Shown here: in pieces, positions 52,124-61,602 of the stretch
Layout of the letters: every line of letters starts with the position of its first letter
How positions within the stretch are numbered: position 1 is the stretch's first letter
Assembly: GCF_902499175.1 (NCBI RefSeq)
Contig: NZ_CABVQC010000023.1
Location: forward strand, 47,846-111,845
Direction: 5' to 3'
From: Burkholderia aenigmatica
GTDB taxonomy: Bacteria > Pseudomonadota > Gammaproteobacteria > Burkholderiales > Burkholderiaceae
Length of the DNA stretch: 64,000 nt
Notes under the pieces: model-generated
What the model was told of the DNA's origin: nothing
What the model saw: only the letters and a program-made list of their open reading frames with translations
Database searches by the model: none
Program-made: the position numbers and the translations under genes

Positions 52124-53437
52124 TTACGCGTGCACGATCTGCGTGTTGCCGTGATCGTCGTCGTCGTGCGAATCGATATCCCACACCGGAAACGGATCAT
52201 CGAACGCGTGCCATTCCGCCGCGCCGAGCGCGAATTCCGCGTCGGTGAGCAGGCATGCGTCGAGCTTCGCGCGCCATGCATCCGCGTCGAGCGCGATGCC
52301 GATCATCACGAGTTCCTGCCGGCGATCGCCCACCGTGCGATCGTCGAGATCGCCGTGCCATTCGGCGCGGATTTCAGCGAGCAGCTCGTCGTCGTCCGGC
52401 CATTCCGCGCGATCCTGCGCAGCCCACCAGAGACCCGCCGGGCCATGCCGGCATACGCCGCCCGCCTGCGACAGCGAACCCGCGATGTCGTTGCGCGTCG
52501 CGAGCCAGAAGAAGCCCTTGCTGCGCAGCACGCCCGGCCACTCCTGGTGCAGCAGCGCCCAGAGTCGTGCCGGATGAAACGGCCGGCGCGCACGGTAAAC
52601 AAAATTGCCGATCCCGAATTCGTCGGCTTCGCCGTGCACGTGCGCATGATGTTCGTCATGGCAGTCCGGGTCGTCGCAATGCGTGCGATCGTCATCGAGC
52701 GACGCAAGCCAGCCCGGCGCATTCGCGGCCTCGTCGAAATCGAAGCGGCCCGTGTTCAGCACTTCGTCGAGCGGCACGTTGCCGAACGTCGACACGACCT
52801 GGTGCGCGCGCGGATTGAGTCGCGCGAAGATGTGCTGCAGGTGTGCGAGTGCGTCGGCGTCGACGAGGTCGGCCTTGTTGATCACCAGCACGTCGCAGAA
52901 CTCGATCTGTTCGATCAGCAGTTCGACGAGCGTGCGGTCGTCCTCTTCCGACGCGGCGATGCCGCGCGTCGCGAGCGCGTCATCCGAGCCGTAGTCGCGC
53001 AGGAAGTTGTACGCGTCGACCACGGTGACGAGCGTGTCGAGCCGCGCGACGGCCGACAGCGACGTGCCGTCGTCGTCGACGAACGTGAAGGTTTCGGCGA
53101 TCGGCATCGGCTCCGCGATACCGGTCGATTCGATCATGATCGCGTCGAAGCGGCCTTCGGACGCGAGCGTGCGGATCTCGACGAGCAGGTCGTCGCGCAG
53201 CGTGCAGCAGATGCAGCCGTTCGACATCTCGACGAGGCGTTCCTCGACGTGCGACAGCGCCTGCGCGTCGCGCACGAGCGATGCGTCGATGTTGACCGCC
53301 GCGAGATCGTTGACGATCACGGCGACTTTCAGGCCCGCGCGGTTCGACAGGACGTGGTTGAGCAGCGTGGTCTTGCCGGCGCCGAGGAAGCCGGACAGCA
53401 CGGTGACGGGCAACGGCTGGTTCATTGCCGGATTCAT
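52124..53437 (-). CDS. COG0523 (CobW/ZigA-like) metal-chaperone GTPase
   Basis: 437 residues if started at the ATG at 53437; another ATG lies 12 bases on, and neither has a strong ribosome site. G1 motif GFLGAGKTTLLNHVL, the family's metal-binding CxCC in SNGCICCTLRDDL, NKAD for guanine, then a CobW C-terminal domain. A mid-protein segment rich in His, Asp and Cys (HCDDPDCHDEHHAHVHGE) and an acidic/His tail (DSHDDDDHG) should bind zinc. Such proteins insert metal into target enzymes, often under zinc limitation. The client is unknown. Confidence 0.9.
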   Translation of the reverse strand: MNPAMNQPLPVTVLSGFLGAGKTTLLNHVLSNRAGLKVAVIVNDLAAVNIDASLVRDAQALSHVEERLVEMSNGCICCTLRDDLLVEIRTLASEGRFDAIMIESTGIAEPMPIAETFTFVDDDGTSLSAVARLDTLVTVVDAYNFLRDYGSDDALATRGIAASEEDDRTLVELLIEQIEFCDVLVINKADLVDADALAHLQHIFARLNPRAHQVVSTFGNVPLDEVLNTGRFDFDEAANAPGWLASLDDDRTHCDDPDCHDEHHAHVHGEADEFGIGNFVYRARRPFHPARLWALLHQEWPGVLRSKGFFWLATRNDIAGSLSQAGGVCRHGPAGLWWAAQDRAEWPDDDELLAEIRAEWHGDLDDRTVGDRRQELVMIGIALDADAWRAKLDACLLTDAEFALGAAEWHAFDDPFPVWDIDSHDDDDHGNTQIVHA

Positions 53438-53595
53438 AGCGATATGCACCAACGGAAAAATTGAAAAAGCGGCCGCGGCGCCCTTCCGGGGCACGATCGG
53501 CCCGCGAACGGGCGAAATGGCGGCGTGAGCCCGCATTGTGCATCAAACGCGCGCCGGCCGGCCGGTATGACGTCGGGCCACGGCGCGGCACGGTG

Positions 53596-54045
53596 TCACT
53601 GCACGGGCGGCAGCAGCTTCCATTGCGCGAGGATGCCGGCGATCTGCCGCGCATATTTGTCGCGCAGCGACGGTGTTTCAGAATGATAGGCGCCGACGGC
53701 CTGCCACGTGTTGCCGTAGCGGCTCATCTTCTGCTTGAGATGCCACGCGGCGATGTAGACGTTCTTGCACGGTTCCATCAGCGTGTCGCGGCCGATTCCG
53801 TAGCGCGACAGCGTCGGCAGGTGGATCGAATTGATCTGCATCAGGCCGTAGTCGACCGAGCCGTTCGTGTTCTTGTTCAGCGCGTTGGGCCGGTTGCGCG
53901 ACTCCTGCCACGCGATCGCGCGCAGGATCAGCGGATTGACCTGTTGATATCTGGCCGCTTCGTCGAAACAGTCCGCGCGAGCGTTCGCGCTGGCGAAACA
54001 CGCGCCGGCGGCGATCAACGCGATCGAAACGAACCGTCTGTTCAT
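53596..54045 (-). CDS. Periplasmic lytic transglycosylase (SLT/IagB-like)
   Basis: 149 residues. Signal peptide to about residue 24 (ANARA|DCFDEAA). The catalytic glutamate is in AIAWQESRNRPNALN (about 48), followed by VDYGLMQINSIHLP and the C-terminal AVGAYHSE. Small enzymes of this class open peptidoglycan for secretion or pilus machines. It is divergent from gspD and could serve the type II secretion system, which is an inference from position. Confidence 0.9.
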   Translation of the reverse strand: MNRRFVSIALIAAGACFASANARADCFDEAARYQQVNPLILRAIAWQESRNRPNALNKNTNGSVDYGLMQINSIHLPTLSRYGIGRDTLMEPCKNVYIAAWHLKQKMSRYGNTWQAVGAYHSETPSLRDKYARQIAGILAQWKLLPPVQ

Positions 54046-54412
54046 GGTGCGGAATCGACAAGAAATTGCGTGCGGGTCGGGAAAACCCGTGCCTGTTATT
54101 CGTGCGACGAGAAACGTGCCGCCCGTATCATACCGACAGTCCGTCAGCTTGCGACATACAGGAATACGGCAGCCCGGTTATACCGCATTTGCGTGTCGGT
54201 TCATCGTGAAACGGGGACGATGGCCGGCATGCCGAGAACAGCGTCGAATCTTACATATTGCATACGGATCGCCGGATACATGTCGTATGTGAGACAGTCC
54301 TCGGATCAATGTGATATTTCGGACATGAAAAACTGCTAATGTCGCCTCTTTCGGACTTGGATCCCAGCACTACCGCCGGAAGTGGCCTGAGCCGGCATCG
54401 ACCCATTCATCC
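54046..54412. other. Divergent promoter region before gspD
   Basis: 367 bases, clearly AT-richer than the coding DNA. It contains CATACG-N17-CGTATG (54261-54289). It must hold the gsp and transglycosylase promoters. I cannot assign -35/-10 boxes with confidence. Confidence 0.45.
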
Positions 54413-56764
54413 ATGACAAGAAATCGCTTCGTTATGCGGCGTGTCGCCACGACCTTGATCGTCGCCGGCATCATCGTCTCGCAGGCCGCCTACGCTCAGG
54501 TCACGCTCAACTTCGTGAATGCGGATATCGACCAGGTCGCCAAGGCGATCGGCGCCGCAACTGGCAAGACCATCATCGTCGACCCTCGTGTGAAGGGGCA
54601 GCTCAACCTCGTGGCCGAACGTCCGGTGCCGGAAGACCAGGCGCTGAAGACGCTGCAGTCGGCGCTGCGCATGCAGGGCTTCGCGCTCGTGCAGGATCAT
54701 GGCGTGCTGAAGGTCGTGCCCGAGGCCGACGCGAAGCTGCAGGGCGTGCCGACCTACGTCGGCAATGCGCCGCAGGCGCGCGGCGACCAGGTGATCACGC
54801 AGGTGTTCGAGCTGCACAATGAATCGGCGAACAACCTGCTGCCCGTGCTGCGGCCGCTGATCTCGCCGAACAACACGGTGACGGCCTACCCGGCGAACAA
54901 CACGATCGTCGTGACCGACTACGCGGACAACGTGCGGCGCATCGCGCAGATCATCGCGGGCGTGGACAGCGCCGCGGGCGCGCAGGTGCAAGTCATTCCG
55001 CTGCGCAATGCGAACGCGATCGACCTTGCCGCGCAACTGCAGAAAATGCTCGACCCGGGCGCGATCGGCAACAGCGACGCAACGCTGAAGGTGTCGGTCA
55101 CGGCCGACCCGCGCACCAACTCGCTGATGCTGCGCGCATCGAGCGCGTCGCGCCTCGCGGCTGCCAAGCGGCTCGTGCAGCAGCTCGATGCGCCGAGCGG
55201 CGTGCCGGGCAACATGCACGTCGTGCCGCTGCGCAACGCCGATGCGGTGAAGCTCGCGAAGACGCTGCGCGGGATGCTCGGCAAGGGGAGCGGCAGCGAC
55301 AGCGGCTCGTCGGCGTCGTCCAACGATGCGAACAGCTTCAACCAGAATGGCGGCTCGTCGTCGAGCGGCAACTTCTCGACCGGCACGTCCGGCACCCCGC
55401 CGCTGCCGTCGGGCGGCCTCGGCAGTTCGTCTTCGTCGTCGGGGTACGGCGGCTCGTCCGGCAGCAGCGGCGGCCTCGGCACCGCGGGCCTGCTCGGCGG
55501 CGACAAGGACAAGGGCGACGACAACCAGCCCGGCGGGATGATCCAGGCCGATGCAGCGACCAACTCGCTGATCATCACCGCGTCGGATCCGGTTTACCGG
55601 AACCTGCGCTCGGTGATCGACCAGCTCGACGCGCGGCGTGCGCAGGTCTATATCGAAGCGCTGATCGTCGAGCTGAACTCGAACACGCAGGGCAACCTCG
55701 GCATCCAGTGGCAGGTGGCGAGCGGCCAGTTTCTAGGCGGCACGAACCTGGCACCCACGGCCGCCAATGCTTTGGGAAACAGCATTGTCAACCTGACGGC
55801 CGGCGGTTTGACCAACGCCGCTGGCGGGATCACCGGAGGTGGGCTGGCCGCCAATCTCGGGCAGTTGAGCCAGGGGCTGAACGTCGGCTGGCTGCACAAC
55901 ATGTTCGGGGTACAGGGGCTCGGTGCGCTGCTGCAATATTTCGCGGGCGTGAGCGACGCGAACGTGCTGTCGACACCGAACCTGATCACGCTCGACAACG
56001 AGGAAGCGAAGATCGTCGTCGGCCAGAACGTCCCGATCGCGACCGGTTCGTACTCGAACCTGACGAGCGGCAATGCGAACAGTGCGTTCAATACCTACGA
56101 TCGCCGCGACGTCGGCCTGACGCTGCACGTGAAGCCGCAGATCACCGACGGCGGGATCCTGAAACTCCAGCTCTATACCGAGGATTCGGCGGTCGTCAAC
56201 GGTACCACCAACACGCAGACCGGCCCGACCTTCACGAAGCGCTCGATCCAGTCGACGATCCTGGCTGACAACGGCGAGATCATCGTGCTGGGCGGTTTGA
56301 TGCAGGACAACTACCAGGTATCGAACAGCAAGGTTCCGCTGCTTGGCGACATTCCGTGGATCGGCCAGCTGTTCCGTTCGGAATCGAAGATCCGCCAGAA
56401 AACCAACCTGATGGTGTTCCTGCGCCCGGTGATCATCTCCGACCGCAGTACCGCGCAGGAAGTCACGGCGAACCGCTATGACTACATCCAGGGCGTGACG
56501 GGCGCATACAAGTCGGACAACAACGTGATCCGCGACAAGGACGATCCGGTCGTCCCGCCGATGCCGTTGGGCCCGAGCCAGGGCGGCACGCCGGCCGGCA
56601 ACCTGTTCGATCTCGACAAGATGCGTCGCCAGCAGCTGCAGCGCCAGGCGGTGCCGGTTCCGGCGCAGCCGTTGCCGGAAGCGACGCCCGCGCAGCCGCA
56701 GAGCGTGCCGCAGCAGGCGGTGCCGCAACAGCCGCTGACGGCCACGCCGGGAGCGTCGCAGTGA
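54413..56764 (+). CDS. gspD: Type II secretion outer-membrane secretin GspD
   Basis: 783 residues. Signal peptide to AYA|Q, then the N-domains (VTLNFVNADIDQVAKAIG; several VIPLRNANAIDLA-type repeats) and the C-terminal secretin domain with VPLLGDIPWIGQLFR. It forms the large gated outer-membrane channel. About residues 285-370 are a linker made almost only of Ser, Gly, Asn and Thr, and the tail is rich in Pro and Gln. First gene of the gsp operon. Confidence 0.97.
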   Translation: MTRNRFVMRRVATTLIVAGIIVSQAAYAQVTLNFVNADIDQVAKAIGAATGKTIIVDPRVKGQLNLVAERPVPEDQALKTLQSALRMQGFALVQDHGVLKVVPEADAKLQGVPTYVGNAPQARGDQVITQVFELHNESANNLLPVLRPLISPNNTVTAYPANNTIVVTDYADNVRRIAQIIAGVDSAAGAQVQVIPLRNANAIDLAAQLQKMLDPGAIGNSDATLKVSVTADPRTNSLMLRASSASRLAAAKRLVQQLDAPSGVPGNMHVVPLRNADAVKLAKTLRGMLGKGSGSDSGSSASSNDANSFNQNGGSSSSGNFSTGTSGTPPLPSGGLGSSSSSSGYGGSSGSSGGLGTAGLLGGDKDKGDDNQPGGMIQADAATNSLIITASDPVYRNLRSVIDQLDARRAQVYIEALIVELNSNTQGNLGIQWQVASGQFLGGTNLAPTAANALGNSIVNLTAGGLTNAAGGITGGGLAANLGQLSQGLNVGWLHNMFGVQGLGALLQYFAGVSDANVLSTPNLITLDNEEAKIVVGQNVPIATGSYSNLTSGNANSAFNTYDRRDVGLTLHVKPQITDGGILKLQLYTEDSAVVNGTTNTQTGPTFTKRSIQSTILADNGEIIVLGGLMQDNYQVSNSKVPLLGDIPWIGQLFRSESKIRQKTNLMVFLRPVIISDRSTAQEVTANRYDYIQGVTGAYKSDNNVIRDKDDPVVPPMPLGPSQGGTPAGNLFDLDKMRRQQLQRQAVPVPAQPLPEATPAQPQSVPQQAVPQQPLTATPGASQ

Positions 56765-58260
56765 GCGACGTGCTCGCGTCCCCTTCCCACGACGGCGCGC
56801 CGGGCGAACGGCAGCCGCCGTCGCCGCTCGCCGCGCGGCTGTTGCCGTACGGTTTCGCGAAGAACGGCCAGGTGCTGATCGCGCACCAGCTCGACGACAC
56901 GCTCGAGGTATGGATCAGCGAACGCACGAGCGATGCCGCGCTCGCTGAAATCGCGCGCAACTTCGGCTCGATTTCCGTGCATCGCGTGCCGGCCGACGAG
57001 CTCGCGCAGGCGATCAACCACGCGTACGCACGTCAGGACGGCAGTGCCGCGCAGGTGGTCGGCGAGGTCGAAGGCGAAGTCGACCTGTCGCGGCTGATGC
57101 AGGACATCCCCGAAGTCGAGGATCTGCTCGAATCGGAAGACGACGCGCCGATCATCCGGATGATCAACGCGCTGCTCACGCAAGCGGCACGCGAACAGGC
57201 GTCGGACATCCACATCGAGCCGTTCGAGAACGCATCGGTCGTGCGCTTTCGCGTCGATGGCACGTTGCGCGACGTCGTGCGGCCGAAGAAGGCGCTGCAC
57301 GGTGCGCTGATCTCGCGGATCAAGATCATGGCGCAGCTCGACATCGCGGAGAAGCGCTTGCCGCAGGACGGCCGCATCACGCTGCGCGTCGGCGGCCGGC
57401 CGGTCGACGTGCGCGTGTCGACGCTGCCGACCGGGCATGGCGAGCGTGCGGTGCTGCGTCTGCTGGAAAAGGATGCGCAGCGGCTGAACCTCGAAGCGCT
57501 CGGGATGGGCCGCGACACGCTCGTGCAATTCGACAAGCTGATCGCGCGCCCGCACGGCATCGTGCTCGTCACGGGCCCGACGGGTTCGGGCAAGACGACC
57601 ACGCTGTATGCGTCGATGTCGCGGCTCGAAACCGCGACGACCAACATCATGACCGTCGAGGATCCGATCGAATACGATCTCGGCGGCATCGGCCAGACGC
57701 AGGTGAACGAGCGGATCGGGATGACCTTTGCCCGCGCATTGCGCTCGATTCTGCGCCAGGATCCGGACGTGATCATGATCGGCGAAATCCGCGACCTCGA
57801 AACCGCGCAGATCGCGGTGCAGGCATCGCTGACGGGCCACCTCGTGCTCGCGACGCTGCACACGAACGATGCGGCATCGGCCGTTACGCGTCTGACCGAC
57901 ATGGGCGTCGAGCCCTACCTGCTCGCCTCGTCGCTGCTCGGCGTGCTCGCGCAGCGGCTCGTGCGGCAGCTCTGCCCCGTCTGCAAGGAAGAACGCCACG
58001 AAGAAGGCCGCACCGTGTGGCATCCGGTCGGCTGCGACAAGTGCGGGCATTCGGGTTATTCGGGCCGGCGCGGCGTATACGAACTGCTGCTGGTCGACGA
58101 GTCGATCCGCTCGCTGATCCACCGCAATGCGGCCGATGCCGAGATTCTCGCCGCCGGCCGTGCGGAAGGGATGCGCACGCTGCGCGACGACGCCGAGCGC
58201 TGGCTCGCGTCGGGCGCAACGTCGCTCGAGGAAGTGCTGCGCGTAACGGGAGGCGCATAG
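56761..58260 (+). CDS. gspE: Type II secretion ATPase GspE
   Basis: 499 residues from a GTG that overlaps the gspD stop (GTGA). The cytoplasmic ATPase that drives pseudopilus assembly. Walker A GPTGSGKTTTLYA (about 275), the Asp and His boxes, and Walker B PDVIMIGEIRD. A four-cysteine zinc motif is formed by CPVC and CDKC near residue 405-425. Confidence 0.97.
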   Translation: MSDVLASPSHDGAPGERQPPSPLAARLLPYGFAKNGQVLIAHQLDDTLEVWISERTSDAALAEIARNFGSISVHRVPADELAQAINHAYARQDGSAAQVVGEVEGEVDLSRLMQDIPEVEDLLESEDDAPIIRMINALLTQAAREQASDIHIEPFENASVVRFRVDGTLRDVVRPKKALHGALISRIKIMAQLDIAEKRLPQDGRITLRVGGRPVDVRVSTLPTGHGERAVLRLLEKDAQRLNLEALGMGRDTLVQFDKLIARPHGIVLVTGPTGSGKTTTLYASMSRLETATTNIMTVEDPIEYDLGGIGQTQVNERIGMTFARALRSILRQDPDVIMIGEIRDLETAQIAVQASLTGHLVLATLHTNDAASAVTRLTDMGVEPYLLASSLLGVLAQRLVRQLCPVCKEERHEEGRTVWHPVGCDKCGHSGYSGRRGVYELLLVDESIRSLIHRNAADAEILAAGRAEGMRTLRDDAERWLASGATSLEEVLRVTGGA

Positions 58261-58264
58261 CGCG

Positions 58265-59482
58265 ATGCCGGCATTCCGTTTCGAAGCAATCGATTCGGCG
58301 GGACGCGCGCAGAAAGGCGTCATCGATGCCGACAGCGCGCGTGCCGCGCGCGGCCAGCTGCGCACGCAGGGGCTCACGCCGCTCGTCGTCGAACCGGCCG
58401 CCAGCGCGACGCGCGGGGCGCGGTCGCAGCGGCTCGCGTTCGGCCGCAAGCTGTCGCAGCGCGAACAGGCGATCCTCACGCGCCAGCTCGCGAGCCTCTT
58501 GATCGCGGGGTTGCCGCTCGACGAGGCGCTCGGCGTGCTGACCGAGCAGGCCGAGCGCGACTACATCCGCGAACTGATGGCCGCGATCCGCGCCGAGGTG
58601 CTCGGCGGCCATTCGCTCGCGAATGCGCTGGGCCAGCATCCGCGCGACTTCCCGGAAATCTACCGCGCGCTCGTCGCGGCGGGCGAACACACCGGCAAGC
58701 TCGGCATCGTGCTGTCGCGCCTCGCCGACTACATCGAGCAGAGCAACGCGCTGAAGCAGAAGATCCTGCTGGCGTTCACGTATCCGGGAATCGTCACGCT
58801 GATCGCATTCGGCATCGTCACGTTCCTGCTGAGCTACGTCGTGCCGCAGGTCGTCAACGTGTTCGCGAGCACGAAACAGCAGCTGCCCATGCTGACGATC
58901 GTGATGATGGCGCTGTCGGATTTCGTGCGGCACTGGTGGTGGGCGATCCTGATCGCGGTCGCGCTCGTCGCGTGGTTCGTGAAGGCGACGCTGTCGCGCG
59001 ACGGGCCCCGCCTGCGCTTCGACCGCTGGGTGCTGACCGCCCCGCTCGCGGGCAAGCTCGTGCGCGGCTACAACACGGTGCGCTTCGCGAGCACGCTCGG
59101 CATCCTCACCGCGGCGGGCGTGCCGATCCTGCGTGCGCTGCAGGCGGCCGGCGAGACGTTGTCGAACCGCGCGATGCGCGCGAACATCGACGACGCGATC
59201 GTGCGCGTGCGCGAAGGCTCCGCGCTGTCGCGCGCGCTGAACAACGTGAAGACGTTTCCGCCGGTGCTCGTGCACCTGATCCGTTCCGGTGAAGCGACGG
59301 GCGACGTGACGACGATGCTGGATCGCGCGGCCGAAGGCGAAGCGCGCGAGCTCGAGCGTCGCACGATGTTCCTGACGAGCCTGCTGGAGCCGCTGCTGAT
59401 CCTGGCGATGGGCGGCATCGTGCTCGTAATCGTGCTGGCCGTGATGCTGCCGATCATCGAGCTGAACAACATGGTGCAGTGA
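58265..59482 (+). CDS. gspF: Type II secretion inner-membrane protein GspF
   Basis: 405 residues: two T2SSF domains, each followed by membrane segments (GIVTLIAFGIVTFLLSYVV, ILIAVALVAWFV, ILAMGGIVLVIVLAVMLPI). It is the platform on which the ATPase acts. It starts 4 bases after gspE. Confidence 0.97.
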   Translation: MPAFRFEAIDSAGRAQKGVIDADSARAARGQLRTQGLTPLVVEPAASATRGARSQRLAFGRKLSQREQAILTRQLASLLIAGLPLDEALGVLTEQAERDYIRELMAAIRAEVLGGHSLANALGQHPRDFPEIYRALVAAGEHTGKLGIVLSRLADYIEQSNALKQKILLAFTYPGIVTLIAFGIVTFLLSYVVPQVVNVFASTKQQLPMLTIVMMALSDFVRHWWWAILIAVALVAWFVKATLSRDGPRLRFDRWVLTAPLAGKLVRGYNTVRFASTLGILTAAGVPILRALQAAGETLSNRAMRANIDDAIVRVREGSALSRALNNVKTFPPVLVHLIRSGEATGDVTTMLDRAAEGEARELERRTMFLTSLLEPLLILAMGGIVLVIVLAVMLPIIELNNMVQ

Positions 59483-59517
59483 CGGGCTGACCGTGGGTCA
59501 GGCCGTCACCTTCGGCT

Positions 59518-59928
59518 TCAGCGCATGTAGATCGCCGGGGACGGCGTGTTGGCGGGAAGCTGGACTTCGGTGCGGGCGCCGTTGCGCTCGACGATGATCG
59601 AGCGGGGGCGGACTTCGGCGAGCTTCGCGCCGGACGTGACGTCCGCGCCGAGCGACACGGCACGCGGCGGTTCGCCGCCGACACCGACGATCGCGGCGCC
59701 ACCGTGGTCGAGCGCGAGGATGCCGAACAGGTGGATGTCCTGCACGGGATTCTTGTCGAGCTGACCGCCGAAGAGCGCCGCGGCGTCCTCGGTGCGGATC
59801 GGCAGCCGCGCGGCGGCGGCGGGCAGCGGCGCTTCGCGAGCCGACAGCGTGACGACCCAGTAGGTGGCCGTCGCGCACAAACCCGCGAAGAGGGCGAGGG
59901 AAAGGATCCGGATCGAGAGCGCGTTCAT
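59518..59928 (-). CDS. gspC: Minimal type II secretion protein GspC, inverted within the operon
   Basis: 136 residues, about half the usual 270. One N-terminal membrane helix (LALFAGLCATATYWVV), then an HR domain (LFGILALDHGGAAIVGVGGEPPRAVSLG). No PDZ or coiled-coil domain is present. GspC links the secretin to the inner-membrane parts. It lies on the opposite strand between gspF and gspG, an arrangement I associate with Burkholderia. Confidence 0.88.
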   Translation of the reverse strand: MNALSIRILSLALFAGLCATATYWVVTLSAREAPLPAAAARLPIRTEDAAALFGGQLDKNPVQDIHLFGILALDHGGAAIVGVGGEPPRAVSLGADVTSGAKLAEVRPRSIIVERNGARTEVQLPANTPSPAIYMR

Positions 59929-60103
59929 GCGCGCTATTGTACGGATGTATATGAAATTTGCGTTGGGTGAAAGCCCTCGGCAATGCGCGCCTTACAATGC
60001 GTGCTCCGCGCCCGCGGGTTCGGAAGCTTGCCGTCAGGCAATCGTCCGGTGCGCCGGGTGCGTCACTCAACCAACGACATTTTTTGGAAAGAGGTAGTCA
60101 GTC

Positions 60104-60556
60104 ATGCAAACGTGGATCACTCGCCGCAACGCGGCCGTGCGTCGTCAGCGCGGTTTCACGCTGATCGAGATCATGGTGGTGGTCGCGATCCTCGGGATCC
60201 TGGCGGCACTGATCGTGCCGAAGATCATGAGCCGCCCGGACGAAGCGCGCCGCATCGCCGCCAAGCAGGACATCGGCACGATCATGCAGGGGCTCAAGCT
60301 GTACCGTCTCGACAACGGCCGCTACCCGACCCAGGAGCAGGGCCTGAACGCGCTGATCCAGAAGCCGTCCACCGATCCGATCCCGAACAACTGGAAGGAC
60401 GGCGGCTATCTCGAGCGCCTGCCGAACGATCCGTGGGGCAACGGCTACAAGTACCTGAACCCGGGCGTGCACGGCGAGATCGACGTGTTCAGCTACGGCG
60501 CCGACGGCAAGGAAGGCGGCGAAGGCAACGATTCCGACATCGGTTCGTGGCAATAA
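60104..60556 (+). CDS. gspG: Major pseudopilin GspG
   Basis: 150 residues. Type IV pilin-like signal [24 protein letters not shown], with the glycine before the cleavage site and glutamate at position 5. The C-terminus has the calcium-binding-type DPWGNGYKY and a Gly/Asp-rich end, as in other GspG proteins. The start follows AAGAGGT. Confidence 0.96.
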   Translation: MQTWITRRNAAVRRQRGFTLIEIMVVVAILGILAALIVPKIMSRPDEARRIAAKQDIGTIMQGLKLYRLDNGRYPTQEQGLNALIQKPSTDPIPNNWKDGGYLERLPNDPWGNGYKYLNPGVHGEIDVFSYGADGKEGGEGNDSDIGSWQ

Positions 60557-60595
60557 GCCTTCACTGACCGGCCCGACGCTTCGTTCCCGTTCTTC

Positions 60596-61165
60596 ATGCT
60601 CGCCATTCGCACGACCTCCCGCTGCGGCCGCGATTGCCGTGTGCGTCGCGGCGCGGCTGCGTCCGTGCCGGCGCATGCCGGCGGCGGGCAGGCGTGGCAC
60701 GGTGCGCGGCGTCATCGCGCACGCGGCTTCACGCTGCTCGAAATGCTGGTCGTGCTCGTGATCGCGGGGCTGCTCGTGTCTCTCGCGTCGCTGTCGCTCA
60801 CGCGCAATCCGCGCACCGATCTGCGCGAGGAAGCGCAGCGCATCGCGCTGCTGTTCGAGACCGCCGGCGACGAAGCGCAGGTGCGTGCCCGGCCGATCGC
60901 GTGGCAGCCGACCGCGCACGGCTTCCGGTTCGACATGAGCTCGCCCGACGGCTGGCGCACGCTGCGTGACGACCTGCTGCGCCCGCGTGACTGGGACGGT
61001 GGCGTCACGGGCGCCGACATCGACTATCCGGGGTCCGACACGCATGCGAATCGTGTCGTGTTCGGCACCGAGAGCATCGACACGCCGGTGCGCGTGACGC
61101 TGCATTCGGCCGCCGGCAGCGCGACGATCGTCGGCACCGGCAACGGCCGCTACGAGGTGCAATGA
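60596..61165 (+). CDS. gspH: Minor pseudopilin GspH
   Basis: 189 residues from the first ATG. The prepilin site is HRARG|FTLLEMLVVLVIAGLLVSLA at about residue 43. That leader is unusually long, so a GTG further in (for example giving about 20 residues before the cleavage) may be the true start. Minor pseudopilin of the tip complex. It overlaps gspI by 4 bases. Confidence 0.9.
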   Translation: MLAIRTTSRCGRDCRVRRGAAASVPAHAGGGQAWHGARRHRARGFTLLEMLVVLVIAGLLVSLASLSLTRNPRTDLREEAQRIALLFETAGDEAQVRARPIAWQPTAHGFRFDMSSPDGWRTLRDDLLRPRDWDGGVTGADIDYPGSDTHANRVVFGTESIDTPVRVTLHSAAGSATIVGTGNGRYEVQ

Positions 61166-61602
61166 CGATGCGTCGTCGCCTGCCCTTCCCCGTTGCTTCA
61201 TCACGCCGCCATGCCTCAAGGGGGCTTCCTTCGAGCCGCGGTTTCACGATGATCGAGGTGCTGGTCGCGCTCGCGATCATCGCCGTCGCGCTCGCCGCGT
61301 CGATCCGCGCGGTCGGCACGATGGCGACCAATGCCTCCGATCTGCATCGCCGGCTGCTTGCCGGCTGGAGCGCCGACAACGCGCTCGCGCAGATGCGCCT
61401 CACGCATGCGTGGCCGGAGATCGGCGAACAGAGTTTCGACTGCTCGCAAGGCAACGTGCAGCTCGTCTGCACGCAGCGCGTGAGCACTACGCCCAACCCG
61501 GTGTTCCGGCGCGTCCGGATTTCGGTGAGCATGCCCGGCCGCACCGGCGTGCTCGCGCAGATGGTGACGGTGGTCGCGAATGAAACCAGCCGTCCGCTCT
61601 GA
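61162..61602 (+). CDS. gspI: Minor pseudopilin GspI
   Basis: 146 residues. The leader SSRG|FTMIEVLVALAIIAVALA carries the prepilin peptidase site with Glu5. GspI nucleates the GspI-J-K tip. It overlaps gspJ by 23 bases. Confidence 0.94.
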   Translation: MTMRRRLPFPVASSRRHASRGLPSSRGFTMIEVLVALAIIAVALAASIRAVGTMATNASDLHRRLLAGWSADNALAQMRLTHAWPEIGEQSFDCSQGNVQLVCTQRVSTTPNPVFRRVRISVSMPGRTGVLAQMVTVVANETSRPL

